Positions 45,514 to 53,778 of a DNA stretch of 64,000 bases are shown here, piece by piece. A program made the translations under genes and the position numbers. The notes under the pieces were generated by a model that was not told the origin of the DNA, made no database searches, and saw only the letters and a list, made by a program, of their open reading frames with translations. The stretch's first letter is position 1. Each line of letters begins with the position of its first letter. Source of the DNA: TK10-74A sp965263065 (GTDB taxonomy: Bacteria > Chloroflexota > Dehalococcoidia > Bin125); contig CBDHGH010000003.1 of the NCBI GenBank assembly GCA_965263065.1, forward strand, positions 1 to 64,000, given 5' to 3'.

Positions 45514-46781
45514 CGCGCACCATCTTCGGTGGCTAGAGCAGCGATCACTAGGTGACTCGCTCGCGCGAGTAGGTCATCCAGCGATTCGCCATCGCGCAGA
45601 TCAGCGAGCTCGGGGGCACGCTCATACACGTCCGGCGTGAGCCGTGTGAAGAGAGGATCGAGATCGGCTTGGATCCCGGCGCGCACCGCTGGTGTCGCTG
45701 CCAGGAGATCCAGTGCGCGCACTACGTCGCCGAGCGTGTCCTGGCGCCGTCGCAGGAGTTCGAGATCTAGAGCTGGTTGCGTCTGGAGCGCCACCTTCTC
45801 GATCCATATGCGCCCAGCAGAAAGATCAAGGCCACGAGCTCGGATTTCGTTGAGCAACTCGTCTGGGTCGCCCAGCAACTGTCCATGCAGCGCCGTGGCC
45901 CCCCACAGAGTGATCCGGGTCGCGAGCAAGCGACCATCAGCCCTGTCGAACGCAGAAGTGAGCGCCGCTTCGATGCAGCGGTACAGACCGTCTTCCTCAT
46001 AGGCACTTGAGACGTCACACTCGATGTGCTCCCAGCGCACCACATCGACCGGTTCGTGCGCCATCGTGATTCGTCCGCCCTGGTCGACTTCAACGATGGT
46101 ACAGCCCTTGCCTTCCAGACCCGTCTCCCGGATGTGGCGGCCCTGCAAGTTGCCGGGGAACAGGATTGGCGGCGTTCTATGAAGCAACTCACGGCGATGC
46201 ACATGGCCCAGGGCCCAATAGTCGTAACCCTTGGCGACAAGATTCGGGATAGAGCAGGGGGCGTAGGGAGCATGGCCTTCCCGTCCATCGGCGGAAGTAT
46301 GGAGCACTCCAATATTGAACATACCCTCAATCGGCGGAGGGTAGGTCGCGGAGAGATCATCAAGAACCGCACGGGTGCCGAAACTCCGTCCATGGATCGC
46401 GACATCGATTGCCGTGAGTTGTTGGGTCTCGGCCTTGCGGGTCGAGAATACATGCACGTTGGCGGGTAGCGAGAGCTTCTTGGTGATGACGCTCGCAGCA
46501 TCGTGATTGCCGAGCGTGATGAACACAGGAACGCCCGCCTCTTCCAGGCGGAGCATCTGCTCGCGGAAGACCAGGCCAGTACGATGGCTCTTCCAATCCC
46601 CATCGTATAGGTCGCCAGCAATCACGACGAAATCGACTGCTTGATCGAGAGCAAGGCTGACCATATTGCGAAACGCTTCGCGAGTCGCGTTCCGAATCTC
46701 GCTCGTGGGAGCGCCGGGATAGTCAGGAAGACCGGCGAGAGGACTGTCGAGGTGGATGTCAGCGGCGTGAAGAAATTTCAT
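45510..46781 (-). CDS. yhaO: YhaO-like metallophosphoesterase (SbcD/Mre11-type nuclease)
   Basis: 423 residues. The calcineurin-like metal motifs are complete: AADIHLDSP (Asp8, His10), VIAGDLYDGDW, VFITLGNHDAAS, then GVLHTS and YDYWALGHVHRREL. The C-terminal 150 residues probably cap the nuclease and contact YhaN. It shares the lower GC content of yhaN and a 4-base ATGA overlap with it. The region before the start has little Shine-Dalgarno character. Confidence 0.92.
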   Translation of the reverse strand: MKFLHAADIHLDSPLAGLPDYPGAPTSEIRNATREAFRNMVSLALDQAVDFVVIAGDLYDGDWKSHRTGLVFREQMLRLEEAGVPVFITLGNHDAASVITKKLSLPANVHVFSTRKAETQQLTAIDVAIHGRSFGTRAVLDDLSATYPPPIEGMFNIGVLHTSADGREGHAPYAPCSIPNLVAKGYDYWALGHVHRRELLHRTPPILFPGNLQGRHIRETGLEGKGCTIVEVDQGGRITMAHEPVDVVRWEHIECDVSSAYEEDGLYRCIEAALTSAFDRADGRLLATRITLWGATALHGQLLGDPDELLNEIRARGLDLSAGRIWIEKVALQTQPALDLELLRRRQDTLGDVVRALDLLAATPAVRAGIQADLDPLFTRLTPDVYERAPELADLRDGESLDDLLARASHLVIAALATEDGAR

Positions 46782-46866
46782 AGAGCGGAGTTCGAATCGG
46801 TGACGACGTTCGTTCCTCGTTGGAGAAGCGCTGTGGCGGCGGGAGGGGCGCCCCCTCAGCCCCGAC

Positions 46867-47997
46867 CTACCACTGGACGAACATGGGCATGATGACGTGG
46901 ATGTAGTTCTCGCTGCCCTCGGGACGGAGGACGCCGGGGTTCGACGGGCCGGTCGATTCCAGGGCCATGCGGCCGCCGCCGAGCACTTGCAGGACGTCCT
47001 GCAGGTAGCGCGAGTTGAAGGCGATCTTGGCCTCCTGCCCCTCGACGTCCGCGTCCATCTTGCCTTCGTGGTCGCCCTGCTCCTCGGCGCGCGCGCGGAT
47101 GGTCAGCGTGCTGGGGCCGTCGTCGGCGCCGCTGACCTCGAGCCGCACGATGCCGCTGCCGTCGCGGGCGAAGACGGCGGCGGTGCGCACCTCGCGCAGG
47201 AACTCGCCGGCGTCGAGGATGGCGCGCGTCTGGTACTCGGCGGGGATGAGCTGGTTGTAGGCCGGGAAGGTGCCCTGGATCAGCTGCGCCGTCAGCTCGA
47301 CATCGGAGAGCCGGAAGAGGGCGGTGCTGCGGGCGCCGTTGATCTCGAGCGCGACGGCCTCCTCGCGGTCGACGAGCAGGCGGCTGAGCTCCTGCAGGGC
47401 GCGGGCCGGGACGATGACCTCCACGGTCTCCGCGGGGGCCTCGGCCGTCGTGACGTGGAAGACGGCCAGGCGGAAGCCGTCGGCGGCGGCGAGCGTCAGG
47501 CGGTCCTCGGCGATCTTGAGGTGCACGCCGGTCAGCACGGGCCGGCTGTCGTCGCTGGCGGCGGCGAAGACGACGTGCTCGATCGCCTCGCGCAGCGCGC
47601 CGGGCTCCAGGCGGATGACCTGGGCGTCGCTGATCGTGGGGATGGGGGGGAAGTCGTCGGCGTCCATGCCGCTGATCGTCGCGTCGTTGCGGGCGCAGAC
47701 GATCTGGGCCCGCTTCGACCCGGCGGCGACGCTGAGCGTGATCGGCGCGCTGGGCAGCGAGGCGACGAACTCGGTCAGCAGCCGCGAGGGGATCGTGATC
47801 GCGCCCTCCTCCTCGACGGTGGCGGTGACCCAGTTCGTGATCGCGATCTCGAGGTTCGTGGCGGAGAGCTTGAGGCGGCCGTCGTCGGTCGCGATGCAGA
47901 TGTGCGACGTCTGCGGCAATGTGCTGCGTGTCGCCACGGCCCGCGCCACGACGTTCAGCCCGCGCTGGAGGGTTTCTTGTTCGGTAGAGATGCGCAC
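46867..47997 (-). CDS. dnaN: DNA polymerase III beta sliding clamp (DnaN)
   Basis: 376 residues from GTG 47997, the usual clamp length, with three repeated clamp domains. Telling segments are RGLNVVARAVATRSTLP near the N-terminus, SDDSRPVLTGVHLKI at the domain 1-2 junction, ADGFRLAVF, and the C-terminal YIHVIMPMFVQW, which ends with the MPM(R/V) clamp signature. A TAGAAT hexamer at 48048-48043, 46 bases upstream, could be its -10. The gene is not next to dnaA here but follows hemL; DnaA-box-like sequences lie upstream. Confidence 0.95.
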   Translation of the reverse strand: MRISTEQETLQRGLNVVARAVATRSTLPQTSHICIATDDGRLKLSATNLEIAITNWVTATVEEEGAITIPSRLLTEFVASLPSAPITLSVAAGSKRAQIVCARNDATISGMDADDFPPIPTISDAQVIRLEPGALREAIEHVVFAAASDDSRPVLTGVHLKIAEDRLTLAAADGFRLAVFHVTTAEAPAETVEVIVPARALQELSRLLVDREEAVALEINGARSTALFRLSDVELTAQLIQGTFPAYNQLIPAEYQTRAILDAGEFLREVRTAAVFARDGSGIVRLEVSGADDGPSTLTIRARAEEQGDHEGKMDADVEGQEAKIAFNSRYLQDVLQVLGGGRMALESTGPSNPGVLRPEGSENYIHVIMPMFVQW

Positions 47998-48110
47998 GAT
48001 ATCGTCCAGAATTGATAAGCTACGTACTCAATTGACGCCCTTATTCTATCCGGCTATCTGGACCGAGACGATAGGCGCGGCGTTGTTACGCAAAGCGGAC
48101 GGAAGATACC

Positions 48111-48131
48111 GGTGGACAGCCGGTGGATAAC
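48111..48131 (-). promoter_or_regulatory. DnaA-box-like sites upstream of dnaN
   Basis: On the minus strand GTTATCCACC (rc of 48122-48131) contains TTATCCACC, one mismatch from the TTATNCACA DnaA box. A related TGTCCACC lies 11 bases away. Both sit between the hemL stop and the AT-richer dnaN leader. They may be DnaA control sites for dnaN; an origin cannot be claimed from two weak sites. Confidence 0.3.
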
Positions 48132-48136
48132 AGGGA

Positions 48137-49444
48137 CTACGCGCGTCCCGCGGCCGCGAAACCGGCCTCCGCCAGCTCGATCGTGCGGTCGATGACCGCG
48201 TCGTCGTGCGCGAGCGACACGAACATCGCCTCGAACTGCGAGGGCGCAAGGTTGACGCCGCCGGCCAGCGCGGTGTGGAAAAAGCGGCCGAACGCGGCCC
48301 CGTCGCAGGAGGCCGCCTCGTCGTAGTGCACGGGCGCCTCGGCGCGGAAGAAGCCGGTCAGGATGGAGCCCACGCGCGAGACCGCGTAGGGCACGCCGGC
48401 CGCGGCGGCGGCGCCCTGCAGCCCGTCGGCGAGGCGGGCGGCGCGGGCCTCCAGCGTCGCGTAGACGCCTGGGGCGGCCAGCGCGTCGAGCGTGGCGACG
48501 CCGGCCGCCATGGCCAGCGGGTTGCCCGACAGCGTGCCCGCCTGGTAGACGGGTCCGTCGGGCGCGAGGTGGTCCATCAGCGCCGCCGGGCCGCCGATCG
48601 CGCCGACGGGCATGCCGCCGCCGATCACCTTGCCCAGGCAGGTGAGGTCGGGCGTGACGCCGTATCGCTCCTGCGCGCCGCCGGGCGCGACGCGGAAGCC
48701 GCTGATCACCTCGTCGAAGATGAGCAGCGCGCCGGCGTCGGAGGCGATCTCCCGCAGTCCGGCGAGGAAGCCGTCGGCCGGCGGCACGACGCCCATGTTG
48801 GCGGCCACGGGCTCGACGATGATGGCGGCGAGGTCGCCGGCGTGGCGGCCGGCGGCGGCGCGCACGGCGTCGAGGTCGTTGAACGGCACGACGATCGTCT
48901 CGGCCGCGTAGGCGGCGGGGACGCCGGCCGTGTCGGGCAGCGCCAGCGTCGCGACGCCCGAGCCGGCCTTGGCCAGCAGGCCGTCGGAATGGCCGTGGTA
49001 GCAGCCCGCGAACTTGAGCACCTTGGCCCGGCCCGTGATCCCGCGGGCCAGCCGGATGGCGGTCATCGTCGCTTCGGTGCCGGAGCTGACGAAGCGCACC
49101 CGCTCGATCGAGGGCACCGCGCGCGTGATGCGACGGCCCAGCTCGGTCTCCAGCTGCGTGGGCGCGCCGTAGGCTGTGCCGCGCGACGCCGCGTCGGTGA
49201 TCGCCGCGATGACGGCGGGCGGGGCGTGCCCCAGGATCAGCGGCCCGTAGGCGCAGACGTAGTCGATATAGCGCCGGCCGTCGACGTCGATGAGGTACGG
49301 TCCCTCGCCGCGCGCGATCACCGGGGGCCCTCCGCCCACGGCCTTGTAGGCCCGCACGGGGCTGGAGACGCCGCCCGGCAGGACGGCGCGGGCCTCGGCG
49401 AAGGCCGCCTGCGAGCGCGGTCCGATGGCCGCTGATTCGCTCAT
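48137..49444 (-). CDS. hemL: Glutamate-1-semialdehyde 2,1-aminomutase (HemL)
   Basis: 435 residues from ATG 49444. This PLP enzyme makes 5-aminolevulinate from glutamate-1-semialdehyde. VLPGGVSSPVRAYKAVGG near residue 30, FVSSGTEATMTAIRLAR, the GCYHGHSDGLL loop, IFDEVISGFRV and the PLP lysine Lys272 in CLGKVIGGGMPVGA are all standard. The start overlaps the HAD gene stop by 4 bases. Last gene of the tetrapyrrole operon, so the C5 pathway (with hemA) is used here. Confidence 0.95.
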   Translation of the reverse strand: MSESAAIGPRSQAAFAEARAVLPGGVSSPVRAYKAVGGGPPVIARGEGPYLIDVDGRRYIDYVCAYGPLILGHAPPAVIAAITDAASRGTAYGAPTQLETELGRRITRAVPSIERVRFVSSGTEATMTAIRLARGITGRAKVLKFAGCYHGHSDGLLAKAGSGVATLALPDTAGVPAAYAAETIVVPFNDLDAVRAAAGRHAGDLAAIIVEPVAANMGVVPPADGFLAGLREIASDAGALLIFDEVISGFRVAPGGAQERYGVTPDLTCLGKVIGGGMPVGAIGGPAALMDHLAPDGPVYQAGTLSGNPLAMAAGVATLDALAAPGVYATLEARAARLADGLQGAAAAAGVPYAVSRVGSILTGFFRAEAPVHYDEAASCDGAAFGRFFHTALAGGVNLAPSQFEAMFVSLAHDDAVIDRTIELAEAGFAAAGRA

Positions 49445-50283
49445 GAGCTGGGGACTCCAATCACGTCGGGCAGGGCGCGGAGGTCGGGGAAGCGCCAGGT
49501 GGGCGCGTAATACAAGCGGTTCTCGCGATCGGCGTCGGCGTAGCGGCGCACCCAATACGACGCCATGCCGGCGGCGCGGGCGCCGGTGACGTCGGCCAGG
49601 GGGCTGTCGCCGACGTAGAGCACCTCGCCAGCTTCGACGCCGGCCCAGTCGGCGATGGCGTCGAAGAAGGGGCGGCGCGGCTTGTACGAGCACACGCCCT
49701 CGGAGGAGATGACGGCGTCGACGAGGCCGCGGATGCCGCACCGATCCAGCGCGGGGTCGAGGTGCGCGTCGTCGGCGTTGCTGGCGACGACGATCTTCAG
49801 CCCCTGCGCGCGCGGCGCACCCGTGCACAGCGCGTCGATGACCTCCATGACCTCGGGATAGGGCTGCGCCTGGGCCAGCAGGTCGAAGAGGAAGTCGGTC
49901 GCCTCGCGCGCGGGGAGGCCCTCCACGGCGGTCTCGCGGAAGGCGTGCGCGAAGTGCGACGTCCAGGACTCGGCGAAGGGGATGAAGGGCGGCTCCGGCC
50001 CGGCCAGCGGGTGGTCGGGGTCGCGGCCGTGCGACTTTCCGAGATCGCGCGCGTGGTCCGTCCAGGCCTTCCAGACGGCCTCGCCGCTGGTGTGCGCGAC
50101 GCCGTGCTCGCGCAGCAGGCCATCGACGGCGGGCGCGAAGCCGCGCTCGTCGAAGTCGAGCAGCGTGCCGTAGCAGTCGAACGCGACGACGCGGATGTCC
50201 TCGGGCCGGGGGTGCGGCGGCGGCGGCGGCAGCCCGTCGGGCAGCGTCGCGGGCGGCAGCGTCGGCAGTGGCGCGGGGCTCAC
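49441..50283 (-). CDS. HAD-superfamily hydrolase within the heme operon
   Basis: 280 residues if started at GTG 50283, which overlaps the hemB stop by 4 bases as other genes here do; GTG 50307 is an alternative. The N-terminus is Pro-rich. The four HAD motifs follow: FDCYGTLLDFD, VVASNADD, Lys in YKPRRPFFDAI and YVGDSPLADVTGARAAG. It belongs to the haloacid-dehalogenase/phosphoglycolate-phosphatase-like subgroup. Its place between hemB and hemL suggests a link to tetrapyrrole metabolism or simple hitchhiking; the substrate is unknown. Confidence 0.88.
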   Translation of the reverse strand: MSPAPLPTLPPATLPDGLPPPPPHPRPEDIRVVAFDCYGTLLDFDERGFAPAVDGLLREHGVAHTSGEAVWKAWTDHARDLGKSHGRDPDHPLAGPEPPFIPFAESWTSHFAHAFRETAVEGLPAREATDFLFDLLAQAQPYPEVMEVIDALCTGAPRAQGLKIVVASNADDAHLDPALDRCGIRGLVDAVISSEGVCSYKPRRPFFDAIADWAGVEAGEVLYVGDSPLADVTGARAAGMASYWVRRYADADRENRLYYAPTWRFPDLRALPDVIGVPSS

Positions 50284-51326
50284 GGGCTCAGCGATTCGCG
50301 CAGCCACCGGGCGACCTCCTTGGCGTGATAGCTGATGATCAGGTCGGCGCCGGCGCGGCGGATGCCGGTCAGCGCCTCCAGAGTGACGGCCCGCTCGTCG
50401 AGCCAGCCGTTGGCCGCGGCCGCCTTGATCATGGCGTACTCGCCGCTGACGTTGTATGCGACGACCGGCAGATCGGTGCGCTCGCGGGCGGCGCGGATGA
50501 GGTCGAGGTAGGCCAGGGCCGGCTTGACCATGACGAGGTCCGCGCCCTCCTCAATGTCGAGGTCGATCTCGCGCATCGCCTCGCGGCCGTTGGCGGGGTC
50601 CATCTGGTAGCTGCGCCGGTCGCCGAAGGCGGGGGCCGAGCCGGCGGCCTCGCGGAAGGGGCCGTAGAAGGCCGAGGCGAACTTGGCCGCGTAGGCCAGG
50701 ATCGGGGTCTCGGCGAGGCCCTCCGCGTCGAGCAGCGTGCGGATGGCGCCGACGCGGCCGTCCATCATGTCGCTGGGCGCGACGATGTCGGCCCCGGCGC
50801 GGGCGTGGCTGAGGGCGGTCCGCGCGATCAGCTCCACGCTGGGGTCGTTGAGCACCTCGCCGCCCGGCCCGATCAGGCCGCAGTGGCCGTGGTCGGTGTA
50901 CTCGCACAGGCAGACGTCGGTGATCACGACGAGGTCGGGGTCGGCGTCCTTCAGGGTGCGGACGGCGCGCTGCACGATGCCGTCGTCGGCGTAGGCCTGG
51001 CTGCCCTCGGGATCCTTGCTCGCCGGCAGGCCGAAGAGCAGCACGGCGGGCACGCCCAACTCGCGCAACTCCGCCGCCTGCGCGGGCAGGGCGTCGGTCG
51101 AGAGCTGGAACTGCCCCGGCATCGGCGCGATGGGCTCCCGCACGCCGCGCCCCTCGGCGACGAACAGCGGGTAGATGAACTGCGACGCATCCAGCGTCGT
51201 CTCTCGCAGCATGCGTCGCAGGGCGGCCGTGCGGCGCAGTCGCCGGGGGCGACGCCGGGGGCCGGGGTCGTCGCGCGGCGGGGCGGATAGCCCCTCAGAC
51301 ATGGGCGGGGGCATGAGCGCGGTCAT
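50280..51326 (-). CDS. hemB: Porphobilinogen synthase (HemB)
   Basis: 348 residues joining two 5-aminolevulinates into porphobilinogen. Zinc ligands Cys139, Cys141 and Cys149 lie in DVCLCEYTDHGHCG, so this is the zinc-dependent type. The Schiff-base lysines are Lys215 (AYAAKFASAFYGPF) and Lys268 (VMVKPALAYLD). ATG 51326 has a GGAAGGGA stretch about 7 bases upstream and overlaps the cobA-hemD 3' end by 32 bases; ATG 51302 would shorten it without loss of core sequence. The N-terminal extension is Arg/Pro-rich. Confidence 0.95.
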   Translation of the reverse strand: MTALMPPPMSEGLSAPPRDDPGPRRRPRRLRRTAALRRMLRETTLDASQFIYPLFVAEGRGVREPIAPMPGQFQLSTDALPAQAAELRELGVPAVLLFGLPASKDPEGSQAYADDGIVQRAVRTLKDADPDLVVITDVCLCEYTDHGHCGLIGPGGEVLNDPSVELIARTALSHARAGADIVAPSDMMDGRVGAIRTLLDAEGLAETPILAYAAKFASAFYGPFREAAGSAPAFGDRRSYQMDPANGREAMREIDLDIEEGADLVMVKPALAYLDLIRAARERTDLPVVAYNVSGEYAMIKAAAANGWLDERAVTLEALTGIRRAGADLIISYHAKEVARWLRESLSP

Positions 51327-52875
51327 GATCGGGATCCCTTCCAGCGTGCTCGGTCAGCGCGGCCACCAGCCCCGGGATCGTGTGCTCCCGCGCCACGACG
51401 TCGACGCGCAGGCCGGCGTCGGCGGCGGTCTGGGCGGTGATCGGCCCGATGCAGGCGATGGCAGCGTCGCGCAGCAGCTCCGTGCGACCGTCGAGCAGGT
51501 CCAGGCAGCCGCGCACGGTCGAGGAGGCCGTGAAGCTGGCGATGTCGATCTCGCCGGCCTCGATCCGCGCCACGACGGCCGGGTCCGGCCTGGCGGGGCG
51601 GCGGCTCTCGTACACGGGCAGGTCGTCGACGCGGGCGCCGGCGTCGCGCAGGCGCGACGGCAGCACGTCGCGCGAGCCCGCCGCGCGAGGCAGCAAGACG
51701 TGGTCGCCGGCCGCGACCTCCGGCGCCAGCGCGTCGGCCAGCGCCTCGGCGACGAAGCGATCCGGCACGACGTCGGTGCGCAGGCCGTGCGCGGCCAGGG
51801 CGTCGACGGTGGCCGGGCCGATCGCGGCCAGCCGCACGCCGCCGAAGGCGCGCGCGTCGAGGCCGGCGGCGTCGAGCGCGCGCCAGAAGGCCGCGACGCC
51901 GTTGGCGCTCGTGAAGACGACCCAGTCGTAGTGGCCGGCGGCCAGCCGCGTCGCGGCGGCGACGGCGGGCGCCGGGTCGCGCGGGACGATCTCGATGGCG
52001 GGAAACTCGATCGGCTCCGCGCCGGCGTCCCACAGCGCGGACGACAGCTTGCCGGCCTGCGCTCGCGTGCGGGTGACCAGCACCCGCTTGCCGAACAGCG
52101 GGCGGTCGTCGTACCAGCGCAGGCGCTCGCGCAGCGCCACGACATCGCCGACGACGATCACCGTCGGCGGTGACAGCGCCGCGGCCTCGGCCGCGTCCGC
52201 CAACTCCGCGAGCGGCGCGGCGACGGTGCGCTGCCGGGGCGTTGTCCCCCATTCGATGGCGGCGGCGGGCGTGGCGGGGTCGCGGCCCTCGGCGATGAGC
52301 TGCGCCGCGATCTCCGCCAGCGCGCGACGCCCCATCAGGAAGACCAGCGTGTCGACGCCGGTCGCGAGGGCCGCCCAATCGATCCGCGAGGCGGGCTTGC
52401 CCGGGGCCTCGTGCCCCGTGACGACGGCGAAGGAGGAGGCCGCGTCGCGATGGGTGATGGGGATGCCGGCGTAGGCCGGCACGGCGATGGCGGACGTGAT
52501 CCCCGGCACGACGTCGAACTCGACGCCGGCCGCGACCAGGTCGTCGGCCTCCTCGCCGCCGCGGCCGAAGACGAAGGGGTCGCCGCCCTTGAGCCGGACG
52601 ACGCGCTTGCCCGCGCGGGCCCGATCGACGAGCAGCCGCCCGATCTCCTCCTGGGGGACGGCGTGGTCCGCCGAGGCCTTGCCGACGTAGATGCGTTCGG
52701 CGTCGGCGGGGGCCTCGGCGACGAGGGCCGGATGCGCCAGGCGGTCGTAGACGACGACGTCGGCGCGGCGCAGCCGCTCTCGTCCGGCGACGGTGATCAG
52801 TCCAGGGTCGCCCGGGCCGGCGCCCACCAAGCTGACCCTGCCGCTCCCCTCGGCGCGCCCGCCCTCGCGGTTCAC
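51295..52875 (-). CDS. cobA/hemD: Fused uroporphyrinogen-III methyltransferase / uroporphyrinogen-III synthase
   Basis: 526 residues with two enzymes in one chain. Residues about 12-260 are a SUMT (CobA) domain: VSLVGAGPGDPGLITV, VVRLKGGDPFVFGRGGEE, VPGITSAIAVPAYAGIP. Residues about 270-515 are a HemD domain: VLVTRTRAQAGKLSSAL, DWVVFTSANGVAAFW, AAIGPATVDAL, and the TASSTVRGCLDLL region. HemD closes hydroxymethylbilane to uroporphyrinogen III and CobA methylates it to precorrin-2. GTG 52875 overlaps the hemC stop by 4 bases. Such fusions are known in Chloroflexota and Firmicutes. Confidence 0.95.
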   Translation of the reverse strand: MNREGGRAEGSGRVSLVGAGPGDPGLITVAGRERLRRADVVVYDRLAHPALVAEAPADAERIYVGKASADHAVPQEEIGRLLVDRARAGKRVVRLKGGDPFVFGRGGEEADDLVAAGVEFDVVPGITSAIAVPAYAGIPITHRDAASSFAVVTGHEAPGKPASRIDWAALATGVDTLVFLMGRRALAEIAAQLIAEGRDPATPAAAIEWGTTPRQRTVAAPLAELADAAEAAALSPPTVIVVGDVVALRERLRWYDDRPLFGKRVLVTRTRAQAGKLSSALWDAGAEPIEFPAIEIVPRDPAPAVAAATRLAAGHYDWVVFTSANGVAAFWRALDAAGLDARAFGGVRLAAIGPATVDALAAHGLRTDVVPDRFVAEALADALAPEVAAGDHVLLPRAAGSRDVLPSRLRDAGARVDDLPVYESRRPARPDPAVVARIEAGEIDIASFTASSTVRGCLDLLDGRTELLRDAAIACIGPITAQTAADAGLRVDVVAREHTIPGLVAALTEHAGRDPDHDRAHAPAHV

Positions 52876-53777
52876 GACACGGGCTCGGGCAGCAAGTCGC
52901 GCGCGCCGCGGGCGAGCAGCCGCTCGCCGGCGCGGCGGCCGACGGCCTCGGGGTCACTCGCGGGGCCCGACTCTTGCACCGCGATCACGCGCCGGCCCGT
53001 GATGTCGATGGCGCGCGCCAGCAGCGACACCTCGCCGGCCCGCAGGTGCGCCAGCCCGCCGATCGGCACGGCGCAGCCCGCCCCCAGCGTGCGCAGCAGC
53101 GCCCGCTCCGCGCGCAGCGCGACGCCCGTGGGCGGGTGATCGATCTGGGCCACCAAGGCGCGGGCGTAGGCGTCGTCTTCGCGGACCTGCAGCGCGATGA
53201 CCCCCTGCCCGGGCGCGGGCAGCATTATGTCGATGGGCAGCAACTCCGCGGCGGCCTCCGTCCGGTCGAGCCGCTCCAGCCCCGCCGCCGCCAGGATCAG
53301 CGCGTCGTACTGGCCGTCGGCGAGTTTGCGCAGCCGCGTATCGACGTTGCCGCGGATGTCCAGCGGCGCGACATCGGGCCGGGCCGCGAGCAGCTGCGCG
53401 ACGCGGCGGCGGCTGCCGGTGCCGACCCGCGCGCCCGGCGCCAGCCCGGCCAACGTTGCGCCGACCAGCGCGTCGCGGACGTCGCCGCGCGGCAGCGTGG
53501 CCGCGATGGTCGTGCCGGGGAGCAGGTCGCTGGGCATGTCCTTGGCGCTGTGCACGGCGATGTCGATGCGCCCGGCCAGCAGCGCCTCCTCGAGCTGGCG
53601 CACGAAGACGCCCTGCCCGCCGATCGCCAGCAGCGACGCCGACGCGTCGCGATCGCCGGTGGTGCGAACGACGAGCGGGGCCGACTCGACGCCGTGGCGG
53701 GCCAGCGCCCCCGCGACCGCGTCGGTCTGTCGGCGGGCGAGCGCGCTCCCGCGCGTGCCCAGTCGCAGCGCCGGCAC
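52872..53777 (-). CDS. hemC: Hydroxymethylbilane synthase (HemC)
   Basis: 301 residues polymerising four porphobilinogens. LRLGTRGSALARRQT near residue 5, VRTTGDRD, the GVFVRQLEEALL helix, VHSAKDMP and the dipyrromethane-cofactor Cys235 in LGAGCAVPIGG are all present. GTG 53777 is chosen because it follows the hemA stop by one base and has GAGGA 8 bases upstream; a TTG at 53792 would add five residues. Part of the overlapping heme operon. Confidence 0.95.
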   Translation of the reverse strand: MPALRLGTRGSALARRQTDAVAGALARHGVESAPLVVRTTGDRDASASLLAIGGQGVFVRQLEEALLAGRIDIAVHSAKDMPSDLLPGTTIAATLPRGDVRDALVGATLAGLAPGARVGTGSRRRVAQLLAARPDVAPLDIRGNVDTRLRKLADGQYDALILAAAGLERLDRTEAAAELLPIDIMLPAPGQGVIALQVREDDAYARALVAQIDHPPTGVALRAERALLRTLGAGCAVPIGGLAHLRAGEVSLLARAIDITGRRVIAVQESGPASDPEAVGRRAGERLLARGARDLLPEPVS

Positions 53778-53778
53778 G

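Noticed and set aside
46783..46805. tRNA fragment or attachment site (agttcgaatc resembles a T-loop)
   Set aside because: No complementary T-stem, acceptor stem or anticodon arm can be built on either strand, and no second copy marks the other border of the yhaN-yhaO block.
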